NCBI GenBank assembly: GCA_963575745.1
Contig: CAUYUJ010015943.1
Location: 172,501-236,500, forward strand
DNA: 64,000 nucleotides
Reading direction: 5' to 3'
DNA from: Prorocentrum cordatum
Lineage: Eukaryota; Sar; Dinophyceae; Prorocentrales; Prorocentraceae
Shown: positions 10,701-21,062 of the stretch, piece by piece
How the letters are laid out: every line of letters begins with the position of its first letter
Position numbering within the stretch: the first letter of the stretch is position 1
Notes under the pieces: model-generated
Databases searched by the model: none
What the model was told of the DNA's origin: nothing
What the model saw: only the letters and a program-made list of their open reading frames with translations
Translations under genes and position numbers: made by a program

Positions 10701-13700
10701 CTCACGCCCAGCCGGGCCATTACACTTGAAGCATCAGGTTCGCCGGAGTCGATCAATTCCTCGCGCGCCCGTCTCTCCAGGACAATCTTTGGCGACGTGA
10801 CGACTGAATTTGCTTCGCCGCCAAAGCGAGGCGCGCGCGCTTCAATGAGGGCGCCCCCGAGCTGCTCGCTGTCATCGCTCATGCTGGTCGTCGGGTAGAT
10901 CCTCCAGAGGGTGGGCGTCTTCGCGACCGGTATCTGCTCGAGGTCTACGTCGAAGTTATCCGGGCTTGCCGGCGCAACTCATCCGTACTTTACATAAACG
11001 GCGGTGCGACCTCCATCGCTTGCAAGAACCGACTCGCTCTGCTCAGCAGCGCGCTCGCATAGCGCGGGGGGAACATGCTTCCTGTAGCCCCTGCAGGACT
11101 GGTCGACCACCAAATCTGAGCAGCTGCAGCTGCTGCCTCCTGCGTTCGCCTTCTGGACATTTGGGGCCTTCTTCTCTTCAGTATCGGCCTTCAACGGCAC
11201 TGAATCGTCAACTTCTAGAATATCGGGCTATAGCTGCCTTCCACAGCCTCGATCCCAGCCGCTGGACCCCTGCGCCCCGGAACCCCCTTAAGCAGTCGTC
11301 TGTCGCTGGCCCTGCAAGCCTGCCGCTCGTCCTAATTCAATAGTTCAGGTTGTTCACTTGCTCCTTGTTCCACGGCCTCCCGACATGACTGCGGGAAACC
11401 ATCCACACTTTCAACGACAACGTCGCCACTCGATCTTGCGCAAGTTCCAGCCACTGCAATCAACTCTCCTGGCTGGTCATCGGCCCCCTCTCTTCTATCG
11501 CCGTGATCTTCGACACAAACTTCCACTCGTTCTGGTCCTGCACCCATTCCGGTAGCCTCAACCCTGCCAACCTTCCCATTCCTTGTTCCTGCCATTTGTC
11601 AGGTCGCAGTCCAATCTCCACTGGGCTGGGACTCCGCGAACTCGCCACTCGGGCCTGTCCCTTCCGGAAATCGTTCATCAGCCGCCGCTGCGTTTCTGGT
11701 AGGTCCCCAGGCGGAAGCAGGCGGAAGCTAACAATTGCTTGTGAGCCTCCGAGCTTCGGTGCTCTCGATCTGGAAGATCGCCGCGGTCTGAACCTCGTGC
11801 ACTCGGAGAAGGTCGGTGTCCTCGGTGACCAGGACTCGCCAAACGTCCTGGACCCTGCTGCACCTGCCCTCGTGGACTCGTTCAAGGTCGGTTTCTGGGG
11901 GTGGGCCACGTCCACGATTCCACCAGCATGCGGCTCCCCACCACGGTGTTGTGGTTCTCGGGTGCAGCCGCCGCTCCCCCAGGGGCAGCTACCTTCTTCT
12001 TCTTCGGATATAATTGTCAGCGACATTGCAACGAACATCAGGTCACGTCCCCCGATCGTGGCGTCAGACTTCAAATTCAATGTTACTTCGACTGTGTTGC
12101 CTGCGATTGGTTCCTGCAACAGCCCCCAGCTGAATGGGATGAATTGTCCAACAATCCACCGTTTCACTCATAGCGCACCCCTCCCTGAGGAGCCACCGAA
12201 GTAGGCTGCAAGGGGCTTCGGGAACAGGCGCTGTTGTAGCCCTTCACACTACCAAACGTCAACGACGATGCCGCTGGTACGATGGACGACCAGTGGTGAT
12301 AGTCAGTTTCCCTCATGTGCGAAGAGCAAACCAGTCAGGGTTGAGCCAAACATGGCGATGGCTAATGATATGATAGATGGCAATAAGGTGTATCACCACT
12401 CCGAGGTTACACCGTCTACATAAGCGTTTCCTTCGCAGCGCCCGTCACAAATGGAGATGTGATGAAGACAGCTGTTCCATATTGCTCTGTTTCACGTCTG
12501 AGGCCCCAAGAAGCCAAAAGAGGCCCACTGGAGGCCCCAGCAGTTCACTATGAGGCCCCAGCCCCAGGAAGCCCCCAACAGACCCTTCAGATGCCCCAAA
12601 GAGGCTTCCAGGAAGCTCCCACGAAGTCACAAGACGGCCTCAAGGGGCCTCGTTCCCCTTCTCCTCCTCCTCCTCCTCCTCCTCGGCCTCCGCCTCCTTC
12701 GTTTCCTCCATCTCATCCTCTTGTCTCTTTCTCTCCCAGGTGTTCCCCAAAGGGATTCCACAACGGCTGGGGCAACACATAGTCCAATAGCTTGGCCTGA
12801 CTGTGGCCCAAAGTTTGGCCGCATGGACGATTCCGAAAGGTCAGACGTGAGCAAATATGAACCAAATCGCATTCTAGTGACGCGCAAGACGCTCTCCGAT
12901 AACATGCGTTCGCATCAGCTCCCTGACAGGGATCGCTCCGAGCAGGGTATGTGTCTGCTTGTGGGCAGCGTGAACTCGTCTCCAGGCTTTCTCTGTCTGC
13001 TGGCTTCTGCCGCCGCTGTGCGCCCCTCGCACTCGTGCCACTCGCCTTTACAGTCGGGCTGCTGGCCGTCTCTTCTTCTTTGTGGCCCCTGTATTAATGC
13101 TGCACTGGCCGTTTCTCTTCGCACCCTTAGGTGGTCTGCGTTGGGCTTGTCCGTGATAAGTTTCCTCTTCCTGCATCTGTGCGTGTGGCTCCGCTCGCAT
13201 CGACGCCTGCATGGCCTCATCGGCATGCTCCTCGTACATTCGCTTGTTGCGTGTTGCCAGCATGCGTCAGCTTTCATTCTACCCCCCCCATCTGCAACGT
13301 GAGGTAGTAATCGAACTAAGCGCGCCCCGATTAGTACACGCTGCAGTGGTGTCACCCGGCCGCTGGAAGAAAAAGTGTGGCCTTCCAGGGCCCGCCAAGT
13401 GACGGACTCTAGAGATCAGAAAGCTGTCAAAAGCCTCCCGTCGTAGGAGGAGGAGGAGGAGAAGGAGGACGAGGGGGAGGAGGAGGAGGAGGAGGAGGAG
13501 GAGGAGGAGGAGGAGGAGGAGGAGGAGGAGGAGGAAGAGGAGGAGGAGGAGGAGGAGGAGGAGGAATGAATATTCAAGGCCGGCGGGGGTTGGGGGCTGG
13601 GTTGGCTCGAACATGACGGCGACTTGCGGGGGGGCCCGATCCTATAGCCATCACGCGTACCTCGCGGTAGATGCGCTCCACGCGGCTGCCGGCGCCACCT

Positions 13701-16700
13701 CGGGTGAAGCTCTGGCCCCCGAGGATCTGGCTGGCCTCGCGCGCGCAGAGCTCCATGAGCTTGGATCCCCCGACCTGCAGCAAATCAGAGCGAGGGGTGG
13801 GGCCGAGGGGTGGGTTGAGGGAGGAGGAGGGATGGGGGAGATCGGGGGAGGGATGAGCGAATGGGGTGAGCAATCGAGGACTGAGGCTCTGGGGTGATTT
13901 GGACCTCCCTGAGCCTCCACAAGCCTCCAGGGACCTCTGGATGTTTCCAAGGAAGGAGGAAGAGGAGGAAGAGGAGGAAGAGGAGGAAGAGGAGGAGGAG
14001 GAAGGCGGAGGGGGGAGGGGGCGGGGCAACGAGCCAGGCATAGATCCAGGTCCTGACTGTGGGGCCATTGTGGGCGGGGCGGGGAAGAAGGGCAGAGGCG
14101 GAGCGGGAAGGGGCGGCGGTTCATCGCTCTGGATCAAGATGATCTGAGCCCAGGAACCCCAAGGGATCCGAGCTCGCTGCAGGCTTACAGGGTATCTAAA
14201 CCCGTCTTTGGGGATGAGGTGGTCATCGGCGAAACACTGAGAATGTAGTGCAACTTGCAAGAAATCCGTGCTACCAGAACCCAAGATATGTCCGACAACG
14301 GGCCACATTCTTACCGTAAACGGGATGGCCGAAACCTAATGCCAGTGGCCGTGTTGGAGATAGTCCACGGGTGTGATGCCACTGGCCGTAGAGGAGAAGG
14401 TCCACGGGCCGGATGTACGGGGAGGATGTGAATCCGAATGCCCAAATATGAAGATTCGGCCATGTCCTGAAAAGCCCTGGGGTTGACACTCGCCAGTAGG
14501 CTTTCAACTGAGATGGGACTTCCTGAATCATTGGCCCTGGAATCCCTGACCTCGATGTGCCTCCGCCGTTCCCAACAGGTCGCCCGAATGCTCGTGCCAG
14601 AATAGGCGTCCGCGCAAAACACGTTACTCGTTGCGCCCCAAGGCCCCTGAGCAGGGCCACTCTGGCAAAGGCCTCGAGCACAAACCCCGGTGGTCTTGGC
14701 GCTCCTGCGGCTGTCCTATTCGCAGTAGGGCTTTAAGCAAAGAGCGTGGGACCTGTATGTGTGTATGTGTGTATGCATGTGTGTATCTGTGTATGTGCGT
14801 ATGCATGTATGCATGCGTGTATGTATGTGTGTGTATTCGCGAGACGGCAAATGATATTCATTGGCCAATAAGGGCGCCGACCCGGCCAAGACCCTGTGCG
14901 ACGCTCGGTGTTTGAACCCGGCACCCTGGAGCTGCGGATGGTCGCCGGCCCGAGAAAGAGGGGCAGACCGAGGCAAACATGGGGCCATCTAGTTTGGAAT
15001 AACTGTCTCAAGGTCTCTGGCTCCCGCGAACGACTCGCTGCCTACTTCCACCAAGACGGTGGTGCAGATCGAGTTAGAGCGTGGGAGCGCGCGGTGAAGG
15101 CTTGGGCCGGAAGCTGAAGGCATTCTGGCTGCATTTGGTGATTATTTACTATACGTTTCACCCCTGCTAACGCACCGTCTGGCGCAAGGCGTACTTTACT
15201 TGACTTGACTATGTATGTGTATATGTGTATATGTGTACATGTGTATATGTGTGTATGTGTATATGTGTGTATGTGTGTGTATGTGTGTATGTGTCTATGT
15301 GTGTATGTGTATGTATGTGTGTGTGCGCCGGACTCCCCCCACTTTTCGGGCTGGGGTCCGTGTCACCATGCACAGCGGGGTTTAGCTTCGATTGGGAGGC
15401 TTCTGAGGGCCCATGCCCGAACAGCCCCCCTGGTCGGTGGCCCCCCCCGGTGACGCACCCCAGCAGCGAGAGAGGCAGGACAGCTGGTGCGTTCGGACAG
15501 GATGTTCGAGGGGACTCCAGCCGTGGCGCCAAGGGCCCTCAAGGGCGGGCAGCGGTATCTGTGTGTTTTCCTCCGCTGAGAGCTGGGACCCCTGAGGGCT
15601 GGCTTCTCCCGACCTTGACGAGCGCCATGTAGCCTCCGAGGTCGGCGTCGGGAACGCCACACTTGACCTGGTAGGCGTAGTTTTCCAGCGAGCGCTGCGT
15701 CCCCTCGAGCCCCCGGGCCATCTCCGCGACCTTGTGGCGGATGACCTGATGATCTATGAGCCTCTTGCCGAATGTCTTTCGCCTTCTCGCGAAAGCGATC
15801 GAGTCCTCGACGCAGATGCGCGCGAACCGCAGCATCTGCACGGTCAGGACAAAACGCTCGTGGTTGAAGTTGATCATCGTGTACTTGAAGCCCTGTCCCT
15901 CCTGCCCGACGAGGTTGCCCGCAGGAACTCGCACGTTGTCGAACTCTATGTAGGTTGTGTTAGATGCCCACCAGCCCTGCGTCTGCATGCGCCGCGTCGT
16001 GATCCCAGGCGTGCCTCGCTCGATCACCAGCATGCTCGCGCCCCCACGGCCCTCTGACGCAGCGCCGGTGCGAACCAGCACCGTGAAGAAGTCTGCCTTC
16101 ATGCCCCCAGTGATCCACTTCTTCGCACCGTTGACGACGTAGAAGTCGCCCTCGCGCACCGCGGTGGTGCTGACGGCAGCCACGTCGGAGCCACCCCCTG
16201 GCTCGGTCACGCACAGGCAGCACGCCTTCTCGCCCGTGATGCAGGGCCGAGCCAAGCGCTCCTTCAGCGCCTCGCTGCCGTAGACGAGGACAGGCGGAAG
16301 GCCGATATTCGTCGGTACGATGAGGCCTGCGAGCAGCCCGCCCGACCCGCACCGCGCCAGCTCGTCCCAGAGGATGAGGTCGAAGAAGGGGTCCACCTTC
16401 ACTGCCTCCCAGGATCCGTGCCACGGCCCCTCGCTGCCCTCCGGGGGCGTGCCCCCGAACTCTCTGGGCCACGTGGCGCCGTAGATCCCCGCGGCATAGG
16501 CCTTCACGCGGAGCTCCTCCACCGGGATATCGCCAGCCTCGTCCCAGGACTCCGCGAAGGGCGCGAGCTCCCTCTCCTCAGCAGGAAGGAAGAAGGGCCC
16601 CGAGGGAAACAGGCCCGTCTTGTTCCTGACCGGCCTCGGGCACCGGAGAGGGCCCGGCCGCAAGATCCCGAGAGCGGCGGCAGATCTCCAGAGCCCTCTC

Positions 16701-17063
16701 CCTCGGGACCCCTTCCCTGGAGGCTTGGAACTGGGCACCGACATCAACACATGGGGTTGCCTCTACGGGGGGAAGACGATCCCAGATTTGGGTGTCAGTG
16801 GTAATCTCTCGGCCACCCAGGAAGCCCAAATATGACCACCGTCACCGAGATTGGTATCCCCATCCCTCGGTGGATGCACACCGCCGATGCGGGTGTTGGT
16901 GTCAGCCTCTAGGCCTACGACTTCCGGCCGCACCGATCTCCACGAAGTCCCGGCAGCGCTCCCGCCAACGCTGGTGGTGCTCGTTGTAGAACGGCGAGCG
17001 CTGCCCCTGCAGGTGCCCGGGCTCCGCGAACGGGACGTCCGAGCCGAAGCGCAGCGGCTCCAT
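4740..17063 (-). CDS. Acyl-CoA dehydrogenase, four exons, probably peroxisomal
   Basis: Flavoenzyme that oxidises an acyl-CoA to the trans-2-enoyl-CoA, the first step of fatty-acid beta-oxidation. Joining 17063-16941, 16576-15614, 13774-13642 and 4795-4740 gives 1275 nt and a 424-residue protein, normal for the family. Visible: N-terminal helical region (1-60), the FAD/substrate signature around TEPGGGSD (about 165-172), KKWITGG (193-199), NHERF (279-283), the C-terminal QILGGQ...YREVR segment (exon 3) and GGGSEEV (407-413). A Gly replaces the MCAD-type catalytic Glu before GGS, so the base is probably the Glu of NHER, as in long-chain and isovaleryl types (inference). The last three residues, AKL, match PTS1, and the start MEPLRFG does not look like a mitochondrial presequence. 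Introns are 364, 1839 and 8846 nt. The ATG at 17063 is chosen because family similarity begins there. No polyadenylation or promoter signal was recognised. The family is certain; acyl-chain preference is not. Confidence 0.9.
4871..4945. repeat. (GGA)n microsatellite in ACAD intron 3
   Basis: Nearly pure GGAGGA on the plus strand, about 70 nt, beginning some 75 nt inside the 3' end of intron 3. Confidence 0.9.
5023..5434. repeat. Direct repeat, about 105 bp, 309 bp apart
   Basis: 5023-5125 and 5332-5434 share CCCAGACACCGCGGGCTTCT, then GAGTCGCTTGCTTGGGC and CCCAAGTCCTG with few changes. Inside ACAD intron 3. Confidence 0.75.
5455..5655. repeat. Family P: TTCTNAGAA hairpin repeat
   Basis: GGCCTTCTAAGAAGGC begins the block and related TTCTGAGA/TTCTCGGAA words follow, ending in a CACTTCCCCCCCTCGCTCGC tail. 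Same family at 18180-18330, 48025-48150 and 55650-55745. Confidence 0.65.
6617..6862. mobile_element. 246-bp TIR element in ACAD intron 3
   Basis: Left end TTGACCCAAAAGGGGGTCC and right end, read on the other strand, TTGACCCAAAAAGAGGTC. The inverted similarity continues inward for about 70 bp through TGGTGCAACAGATTTGG. The interior is rich in GCAATAC/TTGCAAT words. No ORF of its own. Confidence 0.7.
7129..7178. repeat. Inverted repeat
   Basis: GCTATGGATATATTTCGG and CCTGATTATATCCATATCC flank a CCCCTTGGGG centre: a stem of about 17 bp with a few mismatches. Confidence 0.6.
7660..7827. mobile_element. 168-bp TIR element, family A copy 2
   Basis: Ends CAGTCGGCCCGTATCATAAG and, reversed, CAGTCAACCCACATTGTAAG. 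The body shares AAACTTTTCGAGCGAGG, GGAGGAAGGATGCAAGGG and AAAATTGCCCATCCTT with the copy at 3145-3310. Inside ACAD intron 3. Confidence 0.75.
8005..8560. repeat. Degenerate CCCAAGAYGGC repeat field
   Basis: About 40 imperfect copies of a 10-12 bp unit such as CCCAAGATGGCC or CCCAAGACGGCC. Similar fields lie at 9500-9870, 12490-12650 and 1019-1165. The frames they leave open are repeat artefacts. Confidence 0.75.
8683..8806. repeat. (AAC)n / (ATC)n microsatellite
   Basis: Mixed AGCATCATC then nearly pure AACAACAAC to 8806. Preceded by a short TCC run at 8612-8640. Confidence 0.9.
8810..9495. other. No gene recognised
   Basis: Lower-GC stretch in ACAD intron 3 between repeat fields; nothing coding recognised. 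Confidence 0.4.
9500..9870. repeat. Degenerate CCCAAGA repeat field 2
   Basis: Units of 10-14 bp around CCCCAAGACGGCC and CCAAGAGG. Same family as 8005-8560. Confidence 0.65.
10163..10960 (-). other. Unrecognised minus-strand ORF in ACAD intron 3
   Basis: Open frame reading PDNFDVDLEQIPVAKTP, TLWRIYPTTSMSDDSEQLGG and so on, ending at 10163. The first 90 residues look like ordinary protein; the rest is Arg/Pro/Ala-rich and could be GC-driven. A TGA lies seven codons upstream of PDNF. It could be an exon, a retroelement remnant or chance. I recognise no domain. Confidence 0.25.
11460..12167 (-). other. Unrecognised minus-strand ORF in ACAD intron 3
   Basis: 235-codon frame starting at a GTG just after a stop: KRWIVGQFIPFSWGLLQEP, GNTVEVTLNLKSD, DLMFVAMSLTIISEEEE, later RRLMNDFRKGQARV. 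The first third looks like a folded domain and the rest like a linker. A DinoSL-like sequence lies about 175 nt upstream on the same strand (12341-12360), so a retroposed gene fragment is possible. No family recognised. Confidence 0.3.
12650..12715. repeat. (TCC)n microsatellite
   Basis: Imperfect CTCCTCCTC run after a CCCCAAGAGGC-type field (12490-12650), in ACAD intron 3. Confidence 0.8.
13444..13566. repeat. (GGA)n microsatellite at the 5' end of intron 3
   Basis: About 120 nt of GGAGGA with rare interruptions, 75 bp from the exon 3 donor. Confidence 0.92.
13642..13774 (-). CDS. Acyl-CoA dehydrogenase exon 3
   Basis: 133 nt encoding residues 363-406 and the first base of codon 407: VGGSKLMELC, AREASQILGG, QSFTRGGAGS, RVERIYREVR, VMAI. 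This is the family's second signature region. The acceptor is TTTGCTGCAG|GTCGGG. The donor is ATAG|GATCGG, a GA donor; no GT donor leaves the required phase-1 end while keeping the conserved VMAIG segment. Confidence 0.88.
13940..14010. repeat. (GGAAGA)n purine tract in ACAD intron 2
   Basis: GGAAGAGGAGGAAGAGGAGG-type repeat. Confidence 0.85.
14755..14836. repeat. (GTGTAT)n-type microsatellite, left of LINE fragment
   Basis: Imperfect TGTATG/TGTGTA repeats directly before the LINE 3' fragment, in ACAD intron 2. Confidence 0.85.
14840..15204 (+). mobile_element. 3' fragment of a non-LTR retrotransposon inside ACAD intron 2
   Basis: The plus strand encodes RKRGRPRQTWGHLVW, then GSRERLAAYF and RVRAWERAVKAW, ending in TGA near 15115. 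A GRPR-x-W block close to the C-terminus is common in LINE polyproteins of these genomes. Only the C-terminal end and a 3' tail of about 90 nt remain; the tail ends in repeated TTGACT. TG/TA-rich microsatellite of the same type lies on both sides (14755-14836 and 15208-15335). It is antisense to the host gene. Confidence 0.55.
15208..15335. repeat. (GTGTATAT)n-type microsatellite, right of LINE fragment
   Basis: Imperfect TATGTGTA repeats directly after the LINE tail; same base composition and orientation as the array on its left side. Confidence 0.85.
15614..16576 (-). CDS. Acyl-CoA dehydrogenase exon 2 (main catalytic exon)
   Basis: Residues 42-362, exactly 321 codons, phase 0 at both ends. 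The acceptor is a pyrimidine-rich tract ending CTGAG at 16577. The donor is AAG|GTCGGG with GT at 15613-15612. It holds most of the N-terminal and middle domains and the first part of the C-terminal helical domain, including TEPGGGSD and NHERF. The open frame continues past both splice sites (15539-16750), but the extensions have no family similarity. Confidence 0.92.
16941..17063 (-). CDS. Acyl-CoA dehydrogenase exon 1
   Basis: Residues 1-41, from ATG at 17063-17061 to GTG at 16943-16941. It carries PFAEP followed by SPFYNEHHQRWRERCRDFV, the usual start of this subfamily. The preferred donor is GTG|GAGATC, a GA donor, because it restores FVERELAPF across the junction. A GT donor three bases earlier (TTC|GTGGAG) also keeps frame but deletes the Val. 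Confidence 0.8.
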
Positions 17064-17337
17064 TCGGCGGCGCCGGCGTGCGGCGCAGCGGCCGCGGGGC
17101 TCGTGGCGCCCGCTGGCGCTGCGGGTCGCGCGGCCGAGCCAGGGCTCGCGGGACACTGGGCTGCGCGACCACCCGGGGGGCACCGGCGCGGGGCACCCCC
17201 GCAGACAAAAAAAAACGCCACGGCTCCATATGGGGGGTCGAAGGCCAGGGGCCCCCATCCGCGAGGCCGTGGATGTGGATGTGCTTCCCGCCCACCAGCG
17301 TTATGCTGTTCCCGTCGTGCTGAATGACGAACGAGCA

Positions 17338-17365
17338 ACGTACACACACACACACACACACACTG
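17338..17365. repeat. (CA)n microsatellite
   Basis: ACACACACAC run about 275 bp upstream of the ACAD start codon. Confidence 0.85.
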
Positions 17366-17585
17366 GAGGGACGTTGGGACGCTGAGAGGCGCACTGGCTA
17401 TAAGTATGGGTGCGGGTTGTCGGACGTTGGGAGGAGGGACGTACCCATAGGAGGGACGTTGGGAGGAGCACTGGCTACGGGTATGGGCGCGGCTTGTCGG
17501 ACCCCCGGGGCGCTCCCGTTCCAGCGGGGGCCCCCGTCCGACAATACGCACCCATAGCCCCGGCCGTCCCACCTATGGGTATGGG
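17366..17585. repeat. Tandem and inverted repeat upstream of ACAD
   Basis: GAGGGACGTTGGGA...TATGGGTGCGGGTTGTCGGAC occurs twice (17366 and about 17451); GTCCGACAATACGCACCCATA at about 17538 is its inverted end. Confidence 0.6.
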
Positions 17586-17815
17586 TGCATGCTGTTCGTT
17601 CGTCACTCAAGGACCACATCCCAGAACTCATTCCAAGCACCCAGAAGAGCATCGAAACAGTATGCCCGGCCCGCTAGCGCAGGTCGAGTATCGCCTCCCG
17701 GGGCCCGACGCGTGAGCACGCTGCAGTTTCGGTACTCTCTTGGTGATCGAAATTCTTCCTGGCGGTCAGGGCTGAAGCAGGTTGGGATACCACAGCACGA
17801 GCGCAGGAGTGTTGC

Positions 17816-18180
17816 TTTGACTTGCCCGCGCGCGCAGGTGTAAGGCTCGCGTATCGGCCTGCCTGCGCGCCAGGCACAAGGCTTGCGGGTTGGCTTGCCT
17901 GCCCGCGCAGGCTGTGGGCTCGTGCGCTGCCTTGCTTGCGATCGCGCAAGCTTGTGCGCTCGCGGGCGCTCCCCAGGCGCTCCCCAGTCGCCTCCAATCG
18001 TCCCCTGGCGCACCACGGGCTCCCCAGGCCCAGGAACAGTCAGCATCGGATCGGAGAGCCGGATCGGATCGGAACGTGTACCGCATCGGAGCGCATCGGC
18101 TCAGAGTTGGAATCGAATCGAGTCGGGCCGTCCAGAGCCGATGTCGAGCCCGATCGATCGGATCGAAACAATCGGCGGCG
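17816..18180. repeat. CGCGCAGGC and GGATCGGA repeat-rich stretch
   Basis: 17820-17970 has alternating GCTTGCCTGCCCGCGCAGG words; 18045-18175 has GGATCGGATCGGA-type words also seen at 46600-46960. No gene recognised. Confidence 0.5.
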
Positions 18181-18330
18181 AGCCCTTCTCAGAAGGCTCG
18201 GGAGTCCCCAGGCCTTCTGAGAGGTTGTCTAAGCCCTCCCCGAAGACACAAAACACCTCTTAGAAGGCCGAGGCCTTCTGTGAAGCCCCGCCGCCTTCTG
18301 AGAAGGCCTTCTCCTTCTCAGTTACCCCCC
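18180..18330. repeat. Family P: TTCTNAGAA hairpin repeat, copy 2
   Basis: CCTTCTCAGAAGGC, GGCCTTCTGAGAGG, CTCTTAGAAGGCC and CCTTCTGAGAAGGCC in 130 bp, each a small palindrome. Confidence 0.75.
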
Positions 18331-18335
18331 TTTCG

Positions 18336-18495
18336 GCTACACGCATGAGTGTGCGCGGCTTTTGGGGGCCGCGGGGGGCCCAAACACAAGAGCGCAAGGC
18401 GCTACTATCGCATCGCGCTCGGCGATCGGGAGGCCCCGGTGGGCCCGCACCAGAAAGGTCACTCCAGCGAAAGGTCACTCGTACGTCTGGTCTAC
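18336..18495. repeat. Interspersed repeat family D, copy 1
   Basis: Shares CGGCTACACGCA, GCCGCGGGGGGCC, GCCCGCACCA and GCGAAAGGTCACTC in order with 42878-43070. Confidence 0.75.
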
Positions 18496-18509
18496 ACTTC
18501 CCCCCCCTG

Positions 18510-18672
18510 CTTGGGGAAACCAAGAGGTACCGAGACCGCTACTCCCCAGACCTCTCCCAAGGTGCGTTCTGACAAGAATTTCGAGGCAAATCCAGCGGTG
18601 GCGAGGAGGCCCTCCGAGGAGGCCCAAAAAGGAGAAAGCGAGGCTCAAGGGTAGCGATATTGGTACCTTTTC
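18510..18672. repeat. Interspersed repeat family E, copy 1
   Basis: Shares GGGGAAACCA, CTCCCMAGGT-type, ATCCAGCGGTGGC and TATTGGTACCTT blocks in order with 44230-44395. Confidence 0.65.
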
Positions 18673-18889
18673 CTCCTCTGCTTGCTCGCCGCCAAAATCG
18701 ACCCTGCCCGGCCCGCCTGCGAGAGGGCCACGGCCGCCTCCGCAGCCGCCGCGCCCACGTGCGCCGCCGCCGCGGAGCCCGCCGCTGCAGCCGCCAGCGG
18801 AGCCCCGCCCGCGGGGCACCCGCCGCCGGCGGCCCGATGCTCCGCCAGTGTGCTGGCCGAGGCGCCAGCGCACGCCTCTGAGGGGCGAT

Positions 18890-19272
18890 GGCCAAGATCC
18901 GACGACGACGTCTCGACGACGCCTCGAGAACGACCAGACGACGATGACGACGCCCAGGACGACGTCTTGACGACGACGACGACGAGGACGACGACGACGA
19001 CGTGAGCGACGACGACGACGACGATGACGACGACGACGGCGACGACGACGACAACGTCCCGACGACGACTCGACGACGACGCCGATGTCTCGACGTCTCG
19101 ACGACGACGACGACGACGCCTCGACGATGACGGCGACAAAGACAACGACGCCTCGAATACGACGACGAGGACGACGAGGACGACGTCTCGACGACTCGAC
19201 GACGACGACGAGGACGACGACGAGGAAGAGGACGACGACCCCGACGACGACGACGACGACGACGACGACGTC

Positions 19273-19305
<33 letters not shown>

Positions 19306-19604
19306 TCTCGACGATGACGACGTTTCCACGACGACGTCTCGACGATGACGACGTTTCCACGACGACAAGGTCTCGACGACGACAACGAGGACGACGACGA
19401 CGACGACGACGTCTCGACGATGACGACGACGACGCCAACGACGACGACGTCCCGACGACGACGACGACGACGACGTCTCGACGACGACGACGACGTCTCG
19501 ACGACGGCTGCCCCGACGACGACGGCGACGACGTCTCGACGACGACAACGAGAACGACAATGATGACGACAACGTGTCGACGACGACGACAACGACGACG
19601 GTGG

Positions 19605-19638
<34 letters not shown>

Positions 19639-20548
19639 CGCCCTAAACGCGTGCGAGGGCCCAATCAGGGCCCAACCAGGTCGCTCGACGACGACGACGA
19701 CGACCCGACGACGACGACGACGACGAGGACGACGACGGCGACGACGACGACGATGTCGCGACGTCTCGACGACGACAACGACGACCACGACGGCGCCTCG
19801 ACGATGACAAAGACGTCTCGACGACGACGACGACGCTTCGACGACGACAACGACGAGGACCACGGCGACAACGACGACGACCACATCGACGACGTCTCAA
19901 CGATGACGACGATGACGAAGCCGACGACGTCTCGACGACGACGACGACGACTCAACAACGACGACGACGACGAGGACAACGTCTCGACGACGACGATGAC
20001 GACGACGCCCCGACGACGACGTCTCGACAACGACGACGACGTCTCGACGACGACGACGACCACAACGACGACGACGACGAGGACGACGACGAGGACGACA
20101 AGGACGACGACGACGACAACCACGACGACGACAACGACGTTTCGACGACGACGGCGACGTCACGACGACGACGACGACGTCTCGACGACGGCTGCCCCGA
20201 CGACGACGGCGACGACGTTTCGACGACGACAACGAGAACGACAACGATGACGACAACGTGTCGACGACGACGACGACGACGTCTCGACGACGACGACGAC
20301 GGCGACGACGTCTCGACGACGACGACGACTCGAAGACGTCTCGGCGACGACAACAAGATCGACGCCGACGACGTCACGACGTCTGGGCGACGACTACGAC
20401 GACGCCGACGACGACGTCGACGACCACGTCTCGACGACGTCGGCGACGACGACGACGTGCCGACGACGGCGACGACGACGACGTCTCGACGACGTCTCGA
20501 TGACGACGACGACGTCTCGACGACGACGAGGACGACGACGCGGACGAA

Positions 20549-20580
<32 letters not shown>

Positions 20581-20598
20581 CGGCGACGGCGACGACTT

Positions 20599-20633
<35 letters not shown>

Positions 20634-21017
20634 GCGTCTCGACGACGACGGCAACGAGGACGACGACGACGACGTCTCGACTACGACGACGACGACGACG
20701 ACGACAATGATGTCCCGACGACGACGACGACAAGGACGACGACGACGTCTCGACAACGACGACGACGAGGACGACGACGCCCCGACGACGACGGCAACGT
20801 CTAGACGACGACGCCGCCGACGTCTCGACGACCACGTCTCGACGACGACAACGACGACGACGATGCTTCGACAACGACGACGACGACGACAACGACGACA
20901 ACCGCGACAACGACGACGGCGACGACAACGACGTTTCGACGACGACGACGACCACGACGACGACGCCGACGAGGACGGCGACGAAGGCGTCTCGGCGACG
21001 ACGACAACGACGACGAC

Positions 21018-21062
<45 letters not shown>

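Noticed and set aside
16941-16943. GT donor for ACAD intron 1 (TTC|GTGGAG)
   Set aside because: It keeps frame but deletes the Val of the common FVEREL motif; the GA donor fits better. Not excluded without cDNA.
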